NCBI GenBank assembly: GCA_017460665.1
Contig: JAFUAO010000041.1
Location: 174,925 to 238,924, forward strand
Length of the DNA: 64,000 nt
From: Ruminococcus sp.
Lineage (GTDB): Bacteria; Bacillota; Clostridia; Oscillospirales; Ruminococcaceae
Reading direction: 5' to 3'
Of this stretch, positions 44,371-51,786 are shown piece by piece. The notes beneath the pieces were generated by a model that did not search any database, was not told the origin of the DNA, and saw only the letters and a program-made list of their open reading frames with translations. Numbering within the stretch: position 1 is the first letter of the stretch; every line of letters starts with the position of its first letter. The position numbers were made by a program, and so were the translations under genes.

Positions 44371-44682
44371 TCAGCAGCCTTTACCGTTAATACTGTAAGC
44401 CTGTCCACTTGCCGCATTCACAGGTGTGATACCGTTCTCTCTGTACCAGCCATCCCAGTCATGGAGCATTGTGCCGTCCTCAAAAACAAGGAACGGGATA
44501 CCTACCTTGCCTTCCGACTTGAAACGGTCGAACATCGGCTCGTTGTCACGATATTTCAGAAATTTTTTGAGGTCGGGAAGTCCCTCCGTTACATCGAGAA
44601 ACTCAAACTCGATACCGTTTGCTTCAAGTGTTGCCTTGCATTTTCTGTGATCGGGGCATTGTTTACTTCCGTAGATCTTCAT
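44371..44682 (-). CDS. glutaredoxin-related protein
   Basis: A 103-residue thioredoxin-fold protein. The redox-type motif is C9-PDHRK-C15 (CxxxxxC rather than CxxC), followed by VGIPFLVFEDG, the cis-Pro segment. I use the ATG at 44682, seven bases after GGAGG, over one two codons upstream. Together with the coupled TSUP permease it suggests thiol-linked handling of a sulfur or selenium compound (inference). Confidence 0.85.
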   Translation of the reverse strand: MKIYGSKQCPDHRKCKATLEANGIEFEFLDVTEGLPDLKKFLKYRDNEPMFDRFKSEGKVGIPFLVFEDGTMLHDWDGWYRENGITPVNAASGQAYSINGKGC

Positions 44683-44795
44683 GTTCATTCCTCCTTGTTT
44701 ATTATCGTTTTACTGCGGATGGATGAGGTGTTTTTTCATCGTGATCATCGGGCATAGCGGGTCCGCCTCATTGCTAAGAAAAATCAGAATTTATA

Positions 44796-45248
44796 TTACA
44801 GCTTGTATTGCATAAAATTATTATTCTTTGTAAACCCGAAATTACTATACAGTAAAACTCCCATATCCGAAGCAGTAATTTGAATGGTGCCACAACCCTT
44901 TTTTCTTGCTTCATTTACAACTCTTGAAAGTAATTCTTTAGCAATGCCCTTTCTTCGATATGCTTTGTCTGTGAACATACTTGATAAAAGACCTATTTTT
45001 CCACTTGGACAGCCAAAATAAGGCGGCTTTTCTACAATTGACATTCCACTTGTTCCAATTATTTTTTCATTATCCAAAGCAATCCAAGAAATGAATGTAC
45101 CATCTGCCATATGACGCTGATAATAGTCCCTTAATGCAGGTTCAATATCAATATCTTCTTTTGCGCCTTCTTCACGCAATTGATTTATTCGCATTTTAAT
45201 AAAAATATCAAGTTCTTGATCAGTTAATCTTCTGTAAGAAATTTTCAT
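44796..45248 (-). CDS. GNAT family N-acetyltransferase, AT-rich
   Basis: A 150-residue acetyltransferase with acetyl-CoA motif A (FTDKAYRRKGIAKEL) and motif B (SDMGVLLYSNFGFTKN). Its base composition is clearly more AT-rich than the surrounding genes, which points to recent acquisition. The substrate is unknown. Confidence 0.9.
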   Translation of the reverse strand: MKISYRRLTDQELDIFIKMRINQLREEGAKEDIDIEPALRDYYQRHMADGTFISWIALDNEKIIGTSGMSIVEKPPYFGCPSGKIGLLSSMFTDKAYRRKGIAKELLSRVVNEARKKGCGTIQITASDMGVLLYSNFGFTKNNNFMQYKL

Positions 45249-45294
45249 ATACGCACCACTCCTCTAAATTCCGATTTATCTCATTAGATACAAC

Positions 45295-45789
45295 TCACAA
45301 ATAATGTATCCTGCTCTCATCGAACCTGTTCCGCTGCTCCTTCGTTTCCGCCGGATAGCCCACAGGTACAAGTGCAAAGGCATGAAGCCCGTCAGGGTTT
45401 CCGAGGACAGCTTCTGCCTTTTCCATTCTGTCCTGCAAAGGTGCAGCACAGAGCCATACCGTACCCAGCCCAAGTGATACTGCTTCAAGAAGCAGGTTTT
45501 CTGTGGCGCAAGATAGATCGAGAAGCACTGTTTCGTCCCAGCGAAGCCCCTCAGTCCGGTAGCAAGGGACGATAACAGCAGGCGCATTTTTAGCGCAAGC
45601 TGCATATGGGCTTATCTCAGAAAGTGCCTTTATCTTCTCCTTGTCAGTCACTACATAGAACTCCCACGGCTGCTGATCGCCTGCCGAGGGCGCCTGCATA
45701 GCAGCTCTGAGGAGTTGAGTGATCTTCTCAGGCTCAACAGGTCTGTCTTCAAATTTACGTGTGCTTATTCTTGTAAAGATCTCGTTCAT
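45295..45789 (-). CDS. nitroreductase family protein
   Basis: An FMN-dependent nitroreductase-fold protein of 164 residues starting MNEIFTRISTRKFEDRPV, with QAPSAGDQQPWEFYVV for FMN contact and the C-terminal GLGTVWLCA segment. The start at 45789 follows GGGAGG by six bases; an upstream in-frame ATG extends into the promoter side without a ribosome site. The C-terminal PAETKEQRNRFDESRIHYL ends the usual fold. Confidence 0.91.
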   Translation of the reverse strand: MNEIFTRISTRKFEDRPVEPEKITQLLRAAMQAPSAGDQQPWEFYVVTDKEKIKALSEISPYAACAKNAPAVIVPCYRTEGLRWDETVLLDLSCATENLLLEAVSLGLGTVWLCAAPLQDRMEKAEAVLGNPDGLHAFALVPVGYPAETKEQRNRFDESRIHYL

Positions 45790-45866
45790 GGTGATACCTC
45801 CCGCAGCATCGTCCTCGAATAAAAGTATATCCAGCATAGCAATGCCCATTGTATGTGACTGTCTCT

Positions 45867-45896
45867 ATTATACCATTCATAGCCAATTCAAGTCAA
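45867..45896 (-). promoter_or_regulatory. promoter of the nitroreductase gene
   Basis: On the minus strand TTGACT (45896-45891) and TATAAT (45872-45867) have an 18-base spacer. It may drive the whole nitroreductase-GNAT-glutaredoxin-TSUP series. Confidence 0.78.
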
Positions 45897-45932
45897 TTCT
45901 TTTTTCTGGATCTTCCTAAAAAATACTCCGAT

Positions 45933-45981
45933 CTTAACTTTCGTTTTACCAAAGTGTTATACTGTGGATAGATCAGAGAGG
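45933..45981 (+). other. orphan promoter and ribosome site cut at the direct repeat
   Basis: TTAACT near 45934 and TATACT near 45958 resemble a plus-strand promoter, and AGAGAGGAG at 45975-45983 resembles a ribosome site. No reading frame follows: the sequence passes directly into the right copy of the 18-bp repeat and the tRNA-Lys terminator. This may be the 5' remnant of a gene lost at the junction. Confidence 0.4.
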
Positions 45982-45999
45982 AGTAAAGTCTGCACCGCA
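45982..45999 (+). repeat. right copy of the 18-bp direct repeat
   Basis: Identical to 43432-43449, where the sequence is part of the patatin gene terminator. Here it has no such role, so the left copy is probably native and this one the duplicate. Confidence 0.85.
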
Positions 46000-46012
46000 T
46001 GATCTCAGTAAG

Positions 46013-46040
46013 AAAAAAGCGGCCCAGACTTCTGGACCGC
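46013..46040 (-). terminator. terminator of tRNA-Lys
   Basis: GCGGTCCAGA and TCTGGGCCGC (minus strand) form a 10-bp stem with a 2-base apex, followed by TTTTTT. Confidence 0.9.
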
Positions 46041-46051
46041 AATATTCTGCT

Positions 46052-46127
46052 TGGTGAGGCATGAGGGACTTGAACCCTCGACCCTACGCTTAAAAGGCGT
46101 ATGCTCTACCGGCTGAGCTAATGCCTC
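46052..46127 (-). tRNA. tRNA-Lys (anticodon UUU)
   Basis: A complete cloverleaf on the minus strand: 7-bp acceptor stem (GAGGCAT/ATGCCTC), D-loop AGCTCAGCCGGTAGAGC, anticodon loop CTTTTAA flanked by TACGC/GCGTA, T-arm GGGTTCAAGTCCC, and an encoded CCA. Confidence 0.97.
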
Positions 46128-46138
46128 ATAACAGAATA

Positions 46139-46167
46139 ATTATACCAAATGGCAAAGTTTTTGTCAA
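46139..46167 (-). promoter_or_regulatory. promoter of tRNA-Lys
   Basis: TTGACA (46167-46162) and TATAAT (46144-46139), 17-base spacer, immediately upstream of the tRNA. Confidence 0.92.
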
Positions 46168-46255
46168 GCAGATCTCATAGTTTTCCCGGAAATAAGCGAA
46201 TTGGCCAACTTGTAGGAGGGCTTTATGTGCAAAATGACGATTTTCGGAAAACCGG

Positions 46256-46284
46256 TTGACGAATGGGGGAAAAAGTGGTATAAT
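46256..46284 (+). promoter_or_regulatory. promoter of tRNA-Arg
   Basis: TTGACG at 46256-46261 and TATAAT at 46279-46284, 17-base spacer, 15 bases before the tRNA. Confidence 0.92.
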
Positions 46285-46299
46285 ATTTAATGTTGTGAT

Positions 46300-46376
46300 G
46301 TGCTTGTAGCTCAGCTGGATAGAGTGACTGGCTACGAACCAGTAGGTCGGGGGTTCGAATCCCTCCAGGCACGCCA
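46300..46376 (+). tRNA. tRNA-Arg (anticodon ACG)
   Basis: Cloverleaf with acceptor stem GTGCTTG/CAGGCAC, discriminator G, encoded CCA, anticodon stem ACTGG/CCAGT around loop CTACGAA (ACG), and T-arm GGGGTTCGAATCCC. The first A of the anticodon would be edited to inosine by TadA. Confidence 0.97.
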
Positions 46377-46381
46377 AATAC

Positions 46382-46414
46382 GCTCGACAGTTATCTGTCG
46401 GGCTTTGGTTTTTT
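46382..46414 (+). terminator. terminator of tRNA-Arg
   Basis: GCTCGACAG and CTGTCGGGC form a 9-bp stem with one G-T pair and a TTAT loop, followed by TTTGGTTTTTT. Confidence 0.9.
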
Positions 46415-46464
46415 ATGGAGCTCAGGCTCTGCACCGCAGCGGTCTGCTCCAATAAACGAACACG

Positions 46465-46500
46465 AAAAAGGCTGCCCGAAGATCCCGGACAGCCTGTTTT
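46465..46500 (-). terminator. bidirectional terminator after glnN
   Basis: An imperfect GGCTGCCCG/CCGGACAGCC stem at 46470-46494 is flanked by five A on the left and a T-run on the right. It can stop glnN on the minus strand and readthrough from tRNA-Arg on the plus strand. Confidence 0.85.
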
Positions 46501-48606
46501 TTATACCGTGAAAAGCAGGGTAGTGTAAGAGGGCAGAGGCCAGATGTCCTCGCTGACATTGGTCTCGGTCTCGTCAACGATACATCTCAGGGTCTGCATC
46601 TGAGCGAACACCACATCTCTGTAGTACCTTGCGGAGGGAAGCCCGCACTCCTGCTCCTGAGCGGCGATCACCTTCTCCTCGAGAGCGGCGGTCTCCTTGT
46701 AGATCCCCTCAGTGAGGGAGGACAGCTTAGCGGCAAGGTCCTTCTCAACAGCCGATGAGATCCCCATGGCCTCCTTTGAGGCGCCTGTGTCGCAGATGTC
46801 CTTAGTGTAGCGGAAAACGGCCGGCAGGATCCTCTTTCTCACCAGGTCGATCATAGTCAGGGCCTCGATGTTGATGACCTTGCTGTAGTTCTCCAGCAGC
46901 ACCTCGGTCCTTGCCCTGAGCTCCAGCTCGCTGTACACACGGAACTTCTCGAACAGCGCCACGCTCTTGGGAGTGATATACTCAGGCAGAGCGTCGGGAG
47001 TCGAGACCAGATTGGGCAGGTGCCTAACGTTGACAGCCTCCTCCAGCCATTCGTCGGAATAGCCGTTGCCGTTGTAAATGATCTGCTTGTGCTCCTTGAT
47101 GGTCTTTACCAGCAGAGCCTTCAGGTCCTTCTTGAAATTCTGAGAGTTCTCCAGTTCGTCAGCGAACTGGCACAGCTCCTCGGCAACGATCGTATTGATG
47201 ATCGTGTTGGTGCATGAGATAGAGTCGGCAGAGCCCAGCATACGGAACTCGAACTTGTTGCCTGTAAAGGCGAAGGGCGAGGTCCTGTTGCGGTCCGTGG
47301 TATCCTTGGGGAAGTCCGGCAGCACATCGACGCCGATCTCGAAGGTCTTGTTGTCGCCGTAGGAGTACTTTGTTCCGTTCTCCAGAGCCTCGATGACGCC
47401 CTCCAGCTCGCTTCCGATGAACATGGAAACTATGGCAGGGGGAGCCTCGTTTGCGCCGAGGCGGTGGTCGTTGCCTGCGCTTGCTGCGGACAGCCTCAGC
47501 AGGGGAGCGTACTCATGGACGCCCTTGATGATAGCACACAGGAAGGTGAGGAACTGCAAGTTGTTCTGAGGTGTATCGCCGGGATCCAGCAGGTTCTGTC
47601 CGTCGTTTGTGGACATGGACCAGTTATTGTGCTTGCCTGAGCCGTTGACGCCGGCAAAGGGCTTCTCGTGGAGGAGGCAGTACAGACCGTGCTTGATCGC
47701 GATCTTCTTCATGATCTCCATGGTGAGCTGATTGTGGTCGGCGGCGATGTTGGAGGTAGTGAAAACGGGGGCCAGCTCGTGCTGTGAGGGAGCCACCTCG
47801 TTGTGCTTGGTCTTAGCGTAGATCCCCAGCTTCCAAAGCTCCTCGTCCAGATCCTTCATATAATCTGAGACTCTCTGCTTGATATTGCCGTAGTAGTGAT
47901 CCTCCAGCTCCTGGCCCTTGGGAGGCTTTGCTCCGAAGAGGGTCCTGCCGGTGATCACCAGGTCCTCACGCTGGTCGAAGTACTTCTTATCAACGAGGAA
48001 GTACTCCTGCTCGGGGCCAACTGTAGTGGTGACTCTTGTACAGGTGGTATTGCCGAAGAGCCTGAGTATCCTGAGAGCCTGCTCGCTGAGCACGTCCATG
48101 GAGCGGAGAAGGGGAGTCTTCTTGTCCAGGATCTCGCCGGTGTACGAGCAGAAGGCGGTAGGTATGTAAAGGGAATTGTCCTTGACGAAGGCGCATGATG
48201 TGGGGTCCCAAGCGGTGTAGCCTCTTGCCTCGAAGGTGGAGCGGAGACCGCCTGAGGGGAAGGAGGAAGCATCGGGCTCGCCCTTGACCAGCTCCTTGCC
48301 GGAGAACTCAAGGATCACCTCGCCCTTGCCGTGGGGGTTGATGAAGGCGTCGTGCTTTTCAGCGGTAACTCCGGTCATAGGCTGGAACCAGTGGGTATAG
48401 TGAGTAGCGCCGCGCTCCACGGCCCAGTCCTTCATAGCGTTTGCGACCACATCAGCGATGTCCTTATCCAGAGCGATACCCAGCTGCTTGGTGCGTTGGA
48501 CCGACTTATAGACTGTCTTAGGCAGACGCTCTCTCATGACCTGATCGCTGAACACGTTACAGCCGAAGAACTCAGCTACGCTTTTTCCGTTTGTGATCTC
48601 TGACAT
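46501..48606 (-). CDS. glnN: type III glutamine synthetase
   Basis: GlnN-type glutamine synthetase makes glutamine from glutamate, ammonia and ATP. The 701 residues have the type III layout: an N-terminal extension with [17 protein letters not shown], the [11 protein letters not shown] block, the [10 protein letters not shown] metal site, the [14 protein letters not shown] and GSGKHNNWS segments and the long C-terminal helical region. AAGGAGGAG precedes the ATG. It is a single-gene unit with a structured leader, suggesting nitrogen-dependent control of transcription. Confidence 0.96.
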   Translation of the reverse strand: MSEITNGKSVAEFFGCNVFSDQVMRERLPKTVYKSVQRTKQLGIALDKDIADVVANAMKDWAVERGATHYTHWFQPMTGVTAEKHDAFINPHGKGEVILEFSGKELVKGEPDASSFPSGGLRSTFEARGYTAWDPTSCAFVKDNSLYIPTAFCSYTGEILDKKTPLLRSMDVLSEQALRILRLFGNTTCTRVTTTVGPEQEYFLVDKKYFDQREDLVITGRTLFGAKPPKGQELEDHYYGNIKQRVSDYMKDLDEELWKLGIYAKTKHNEVAPSQHELAPVFTTSNIAADHNQLTMEIMKKIAIKHGLYCLLHEKPFAGVNGSGKHNNWSMSTNDGQNLLDPGDTPQNNLQFLTFLCAIIKGVHEYAPLLRLSAASAGNDHRLGANEAPPAIVSMFIGSELEGVIEALENGTKYSYGDNKTFEIGVDVLPDFPKDTTDRNRTSPFAFTGNKFEFRMLGSADSISCTNTIINTIVAEELCQFADELENSQNFKKDLKALLVKTIKEHKQIIYNGNGYSDEWLEEAVNVRHLPNLVSTPDALPEYITPKSVALFEKFRVYSELELRARTEVLLENYSKVINIEALTMIDLVRKRILPAVFRYTKDICDTGASKEAMGISSAVEKDLAAKLSSLTEGIYKETAALEEKVIAAQEQECGLPSARYYRDVVFAQMQTLRCIVDETETNVSEDIWPLPSYTTLLFTV

Positions 48607-48623
48607 ACGAAATACTCCTCCTT

Positions 48624-48693
48624 AAAATAAAAAGGCAGTCCGAAGGTAAAGCAGGTGAGCCCTGCCTATATACGATCGAAACGCCTTTGTTTC
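48624..48693 (-). promoter_or_regulatory. structured glnN leader: hexaloop hairpin plus attenuator
   Basis: On the minus strand a 5-bp hairpin GAAAC/GTTTC with hexaloop AAAGGC (48693-48678) is followed by two mutually exclusive helices: GCAGG/CCTGC (48665-48651) and GGCAG/CTGCC (48666-48634), the latter followed by TTTTTATTTT. The loop AAAGGC could also pair with GCCTTT of the terminator tail. The A1/G4 hexaloop is what ANTAR antiterminators bind; that link is inference. Confidence 0.55.
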
Positions 48694-48726
48694 CATTGAT
48701 ATTATATATTATTCTATTATACTATA

Positions 48727-48755
48727 ATTATATCCCCATATCTTAGCTTTGTCAA
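48727..48755 (-). promoter_or_regulatory. promoter of glnN
   Basis: On the minus strand TTGACA (48755-48750) and TATAAT (48732-48727) with a 17-base spacer, giving a leader of about 110 bases. Confidence 0.9.
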
Positions 48756-48830
48756 GGGATTTTAGTCGGTTTATGGCAATTGCCCTGTTTTATCCGGAAA
48801 TCGCCCGGATTATTGGGATAATAGCCAGTA

Positions 48831-49343
48831 TCAGCTCCTCCGGGAGAGGGCGGAGCCCACCTTTTTCAGCTTCGGGACGCAGAATTCCAGCACAGCGCAG
48901 TACTTGTCGATCACCGTGATGACGTAGGTCTCCTTATAGGAGGGCAGACCACGGGTGACTGGCCACATATGCTTCTCGATCATGTCCTTCTCCATGGGAG
49001 TAAGGGCAGTTACCCTGCGGGCGTTCTTGCTGGCTATGGCGGCGTGATTGCTGCTGTGAGAGGGCTGTCCCTTCAGCCTTGAGCTGTTGTACTCCTTCCT
49101 GTTGTAGTAGAACAGGTCGTGGAGCAGTCCGGCCCTTGCGGCGGAGCGTGCGTTGAGCTTCAGCTTCCGGCAGACCAGAAAGCTGTAATAGGACACGTTG
49201 ACACAGTGCTGGAAGCGTGTGGTGGAGATATGGTGAGTGATCTCCTTGAGCCTTTCCAGCTCCTGACAGCCGATTATGTCGCCGATATGATCGTAGTAGC
49301 TGTGTATAGTCAGCTCCTTCTTGGAGCAGATCGCCTTTAGCAT
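48831..49343 (-). CDS. HD-domain phosphohydrolase family protein
   Basis: A 170-residue HD-superfamily protein. The sequence HISTTRFQHCVNVSYYSF supplies the first His, AGLLHDLF the HD pair, and HMWPVTRG and IDKYCAV later metal positions. It resembles uncharacterised HD hydrolases that may act on nucleotides. A promoter lies upstream and no partner gene is adjacent. Confidence 0.88.
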   Translation of the reverse strand: MLKAICSKKELTIHSYYDHIGDIIGCQELERLKEITHHISTTRFQHCVNVSYYSFLVCRKLKLNARSAARAGLLHDLFYYNRKEYNSSRLKGQPSHSSNHAAIASKNARRVTALTPMEKDMIEKHMWPVTRGLPSYKETYVITVIDKYCAVLEFCVPKLKKVGSALSRRS

Positions 49344-49386
49344 AGCAAAACTTCCTTCTGACGTTAGATCTTATCCCGTCACACTG

Positions 49387-49415
49387 ATTATATATCAGAT
49401 CTCCGAAAAAATCAA
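49387..49415 (-). promoter_or_regulatory. promoter of the HD-domain gene
   Basis: On the minus strand TTGATT (49415-49410) and TATAAT (49392-49387), 17-base spacer. Confidence 0.85.
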
Positions 49416-49504
49416 GAGATATGCGAAATTTTCCTTTGAATGTGAAGAAAGCGTGAAATATGAATGACAAAACGATGACTCTTTGTTATAATTCGGCGAT
49501 AAAC

Positions 49505-49533
49505 TTGACAAACGGGGAGTAGGAGTGTATAAT
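49505..49533 (+). promoter_or_regulatory. promoter of the cohesin-like lipoprotein gene
   Basis: TTGACA at 49505-49510 and TATAAT at 49528-49533 with a 17-base spacer; the leader is about 80 bases. Confidence 0.92.
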
Positions 49534-49617
49534 AAAGAGTAGTATGCCGAGGGTTCGGCTGAGTACTGCGGAAGCACTGTCCGCAAACCTATCAAACGAC
49601 ATGAAAGGAACATAAAA

Positions 49618-50586
49618 ATGAAAGAGCTTACAAAAAAGATCATTGCCATAGCTGCTGTGCTCTGCGTGGCTGTAACAGCAACAGCAGGCTGCTCTGACAC
49701 TAAGAAGAACGAGTCCTCCACCGATACCTCCGAGGAAGTGATCCTCCAGATCCCCTTCGATGTAGGCGGAGAGAACGACAACCCCCTGTACAGCGACCCA
49801 AATAAGGATGACCTTGAGGCCGCAGATCCTACTGCTCCTGCCGAGTCTTCTGAGGTCAGTGCCGTTGACGGCGAGACCCAGCAGGCCGAGGTGGAGTATG
49901 AGCCCGTTACCGACGCTGACGGCCAGCCTGTTACCGAGTACATCACAGTTACCGATGCAGCAGGCCAGCCTGTTACAGATGCTCAGGGCGAGACCGTTAC
50001 TCAGGCCGTTACCGTGACACAGGCCGTTACTAAGGCATCCTCCGGTAATTCGACTCCCGGCGGAAATTCCGAGACATCTACTCCCGAGAACATCGATTAC
50101 ACCAGCAATACAGAGGGAAGATACGCAATGTGGCTGGACATCTCTAAGGATTCCAACTTCTTCTTCCAGGGCGACTTCCTCCACGTTCAGTTCGAGGTAA
50201 AGGACAACGTACCTGCCGGAGACTACTCTATCCGCCTCAACCCCGATATCGCTGATATTTCCGGACGGAGCGTCCACGAGTACGACCACCAGGACGGAAC
50301 GGTCCGCATCAATAACGGCTCTATCGACGCCGCAGATCCGACCCTCTCCAGTGAGGACAGGATGCTGGTATACGGCGACAACGTAGCTGCAAAGAGCGGC
50401 GATGTCATCGACTACTACATCAACATCAAGAACAACCTTGGTATGTGCGCATTCTGTATCTGGTTCTACTACGACGGCAACGCTCTGGAGTTCCTGAGCT
50501 GTGAGCCCTCCGGAGAGTATTCCGAGATCGCGAGACAGACCGACGTAGGCGGCGAGAACAGCAACAAGCCTATCCCCGAAGAATAA
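49618..50586 (+). CDS. cell-surface lipoprotein with permuted cohesin-like region
   Basis: A lipoprotein signal peptide ends TATAGC with Cys25. An acidic stretch is followed by a Thr/Val-rich repeat (VTDADGQPVT, VTDAAGQPVT, about residues 97-140) and a Ser/Gly linker. From about 165 a beta-rich region resembles the C-terminal half of a cohesin (FEVKDNVPAGDYSIRL, GTVRINNGSI), and from about 250 the N-terminal half (SGDVIDYYINIKNNLG, FYYDGNALEFLSCEPSG). I saw no dockerin. Function is unknown; dockerin binding is conjecture. Confidence 0.8.
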   Translation: MKELTKKIIAIAAVLCVAVTATAGCSDTKKNESSTDTSEEVILQIPFDVGGENDNPLYSDPNKDDLEAADPTAPAESSEVSAVDGETQQAEVEYEPVTDADGQPVTEYITVTDAAGQPVTDAQGETVTQAVTVTQAVTKASSGNSTPGGNSETSTPENIDYTSNTEGRYAMWLDISKDSNFFFQGDFLHVQFEVKDNVPAGDYSIRLNPDIADISGRSVHEYDHQDGTVRINNGSIDAADPTLSSEDRMLVYGDNVAAKSGDVIDYYINIKNNLGMCAFCIWFYYDGNALEFLSCEPSGEYSEIARQTDVGGENSNKPIPEE

Positions 50587-50597
50587 AATATGCCGAT

Positions 50598-50632
50598 ATA
50601 CCGTCACCTGAGAAGGGTGGCGGTATTTTTTT
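50598..50632 (+). terminator. terminator of the cohesin-like lipoprotein gene
   Basis: ATACCGTCACC and GGTGGCGGTAT form an 11-bp stem with one G-T pair and a 7-base loop, followed by seven T. Confidence 0.93.
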
Positions 50633-50653
50633 GAAAAAAATCTGAAAAAGGTC

Positions 50654-50682
50654 TTGACAAAGCGGGAGATACCTGCTATAAT
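50654..50682 (+). promoter_or_regulatory. promoter of cysK
   Basis: TTGACA at 50654-50659 and TATAAT at 50677-50682, 17-base spacer. Transcription would start about 125 bases before cysK, leaving room for a leader peptide. Confidence 0.92.
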
Positions 50683-50734
50683 ATAAACATACCAAACAGA
50701 TAGGAAAAATGTACTTTCGGATCGAGGTGATACC

Positions 50735-50767
50735 ATGTATATCCTGGATCAGCGATGTTGCCGCTGA
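50735..50767 (+). CDS. putative cysteine leader peptide upstream of cysK
   Basis: A ten-residue reading frame MYILDQRCCR starts at ATG 50735 behind GAGGTGAT at 50724-50731 and holds tandem Cys codons (TGT TGC) near its end. The bases ATGTTG covering these codons (50755-50760) can pair with CAACAT at 50788-50793, just upstream of the cysK ribosome site AAGGAG at 50801. Slow decoding at the Cys codons would open this stem, a plausible cysteine-sensing device. I infer this from layout; no conservation was tested. Confidence 0.6.
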   Translation: MYILDQRCCR

Positions 50768-50793
50768 TATGCCCATAAGTCAAATATCAACAT
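50755..50793 (+). promoter_or_regulatory. hairpin overlapping the leader peptide Cys codons
   Basis: ATGTTG (50755-50760) pairs with CAACAT (50788-50793); an inner ATAT/ATAT helix (50767-50770 with 50784-50787) or an alternative TGATAT/ATATCA helix is possible. No T-run follows, so control would be at translation or RNA stability rather than classical termination. Confidence 0.5.
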
Positions 50794-50815
50794 TTATATA
50801 AAGGAGAATACTATC

Positions 50816-51742
50816 ATGGCTATTTACAAGAAGATCACAGACCTCATCGGAAATACCCCCCTCGTCGAGCTGGGAAATATCACTGAGTCCAAGGGACTTC
50901 AGGCTAAGATCCTGGCTAAGGTGGAGTTTTTCAACCCTGGCGGAAGCGTAAAGGACAGGATCGCTAAGGCGATGATCGACGACGCTGAGGCTAAGGGCCT
51001 CCTCAACCCCGGAAGCGTTATCATCGAGCCTACCAGCGGTAATACCGGTATCGGCCTTGCCTCCGTCGCAGCAGCAAGAGGCTACCGCCTTATCATCACC
51101 ATGCCCGAGACCATGAGCATCGAGCGCAGGAACCTGATGAAGGCCTACGGCGCAGAGCTGGTCCTCACTGAGGGCGCAAAGGGCATGAAGGGCGCTATCG
51201 CTAAGGCTGAGGAGCTTGCAGCAGAGATCCCCGGCAGCTTCATCCCCTCACAGTTCACTAACCCCGCTAACCCCGAGGTCCACAAGAAGACCACCGGCGT
51301 TGAGGTCTGGGACGACACTGAGGGCAATATCGACATCTTCGTTGCCGGAGTCGGCACAGGCGGAACTATCAGCGGTACAGGTGCTTACCTCCGCTCAAAG
51401 AAGCCCGATGTTAAGATCGTTGCAGTTGAGCCTAAGAGCTCTCCCGTGCTCTCTCAGGGCGTAGCAGGTCCCCATAAGATCCAGGGTATCGGAGCAGGCT
51501 TCGTTCCCGATACTCTCAATACTGAGATCTACGACGAGATCATCACCGTAGAGAACGAGGACGCCTTCGAGACAGGAAGGCTCATCGCAAGGAGCGAGGG
51601 AATACTGGTAGGTATCTCCTCCGGAGCAGCTCTCTGGGCAGCTATCGAGCTGGCAAAGCGCCCCGAGAACAAGGGCAAGACCATCGTTGCTCTTCTCCCT
51701 GATACAGGTGAGCGCTATCTCTCAACTCCCATGTTTGAGTAA
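50816..51742 (+). CDS. cysK: cysteine synthase A
   Basis: O-acetylserine sulfhydrylase makes cysteine from O-acetylserine and sulfide with PLP. The PLP Lys46 lies in NPGGSVKDR, the substrate loop TSGNTGIG and the GTGGTISG phosphate loop are intact. The 308 residues are full length. It has its own promoter and leader peptide, and converges on an Rrf2 regulator gene. In Bacillus, CysK binds the Rrf2 regulator CymR, so this neighbourhood is functionally suggestive. Confidence 0.96.
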   Translation: MAIYKKITDLIGNTPLVELGNITESKGLQAKILAKVEFFNPGGSVKDRIAKAMIDDAEAKGLLNPGSVIIEPTSGNTGIGLASVAAARGYRLIITMPETMSIERRNLMKAYGAELVLTEGAKGMKGAIAKAEELAAEIPGSFIPSQFTNPANPEVHKKTTGVEVWDDTEGNIDIFVAGVGTGGTISGTGAYLRSKKPDVKIVAVEPKSSPVLSQGVAGPHKIQGIGAGFVPDTLNTEIYDEIITVENEDAFETGRLIARSEGILVGISSGAALWAAIELAKRPENKGKTIVALLPDTGERYLSTPMFE

Positions 51743-51749
51743 AAAAAGG

Positions 51750-51780
51750 AGCCGTACACTTTCGTGTACGGCTTTCTTTG
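51750..51780. terminator. shared bidirectional terminator between cysK and rrf2
   Basis: AGCCGTACAC and GTGTACGGCT form a 10-bp stem with a TTTC loop. T-rich sequence follows on the plus strand (TTCTTTG) and seven A precede it, serving as the U-tract of the minus-strand gene. Confidence 0.92.
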
Positions 51781-51786
51781 AATGGA

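Noticed and set aside
43432-45999. Integrative element with tRNA attachment site
   Set aside because: The repeats do not match the tRNA-Lys 3' end and no integrase is present, so a tRNA-targeted element is not supported.
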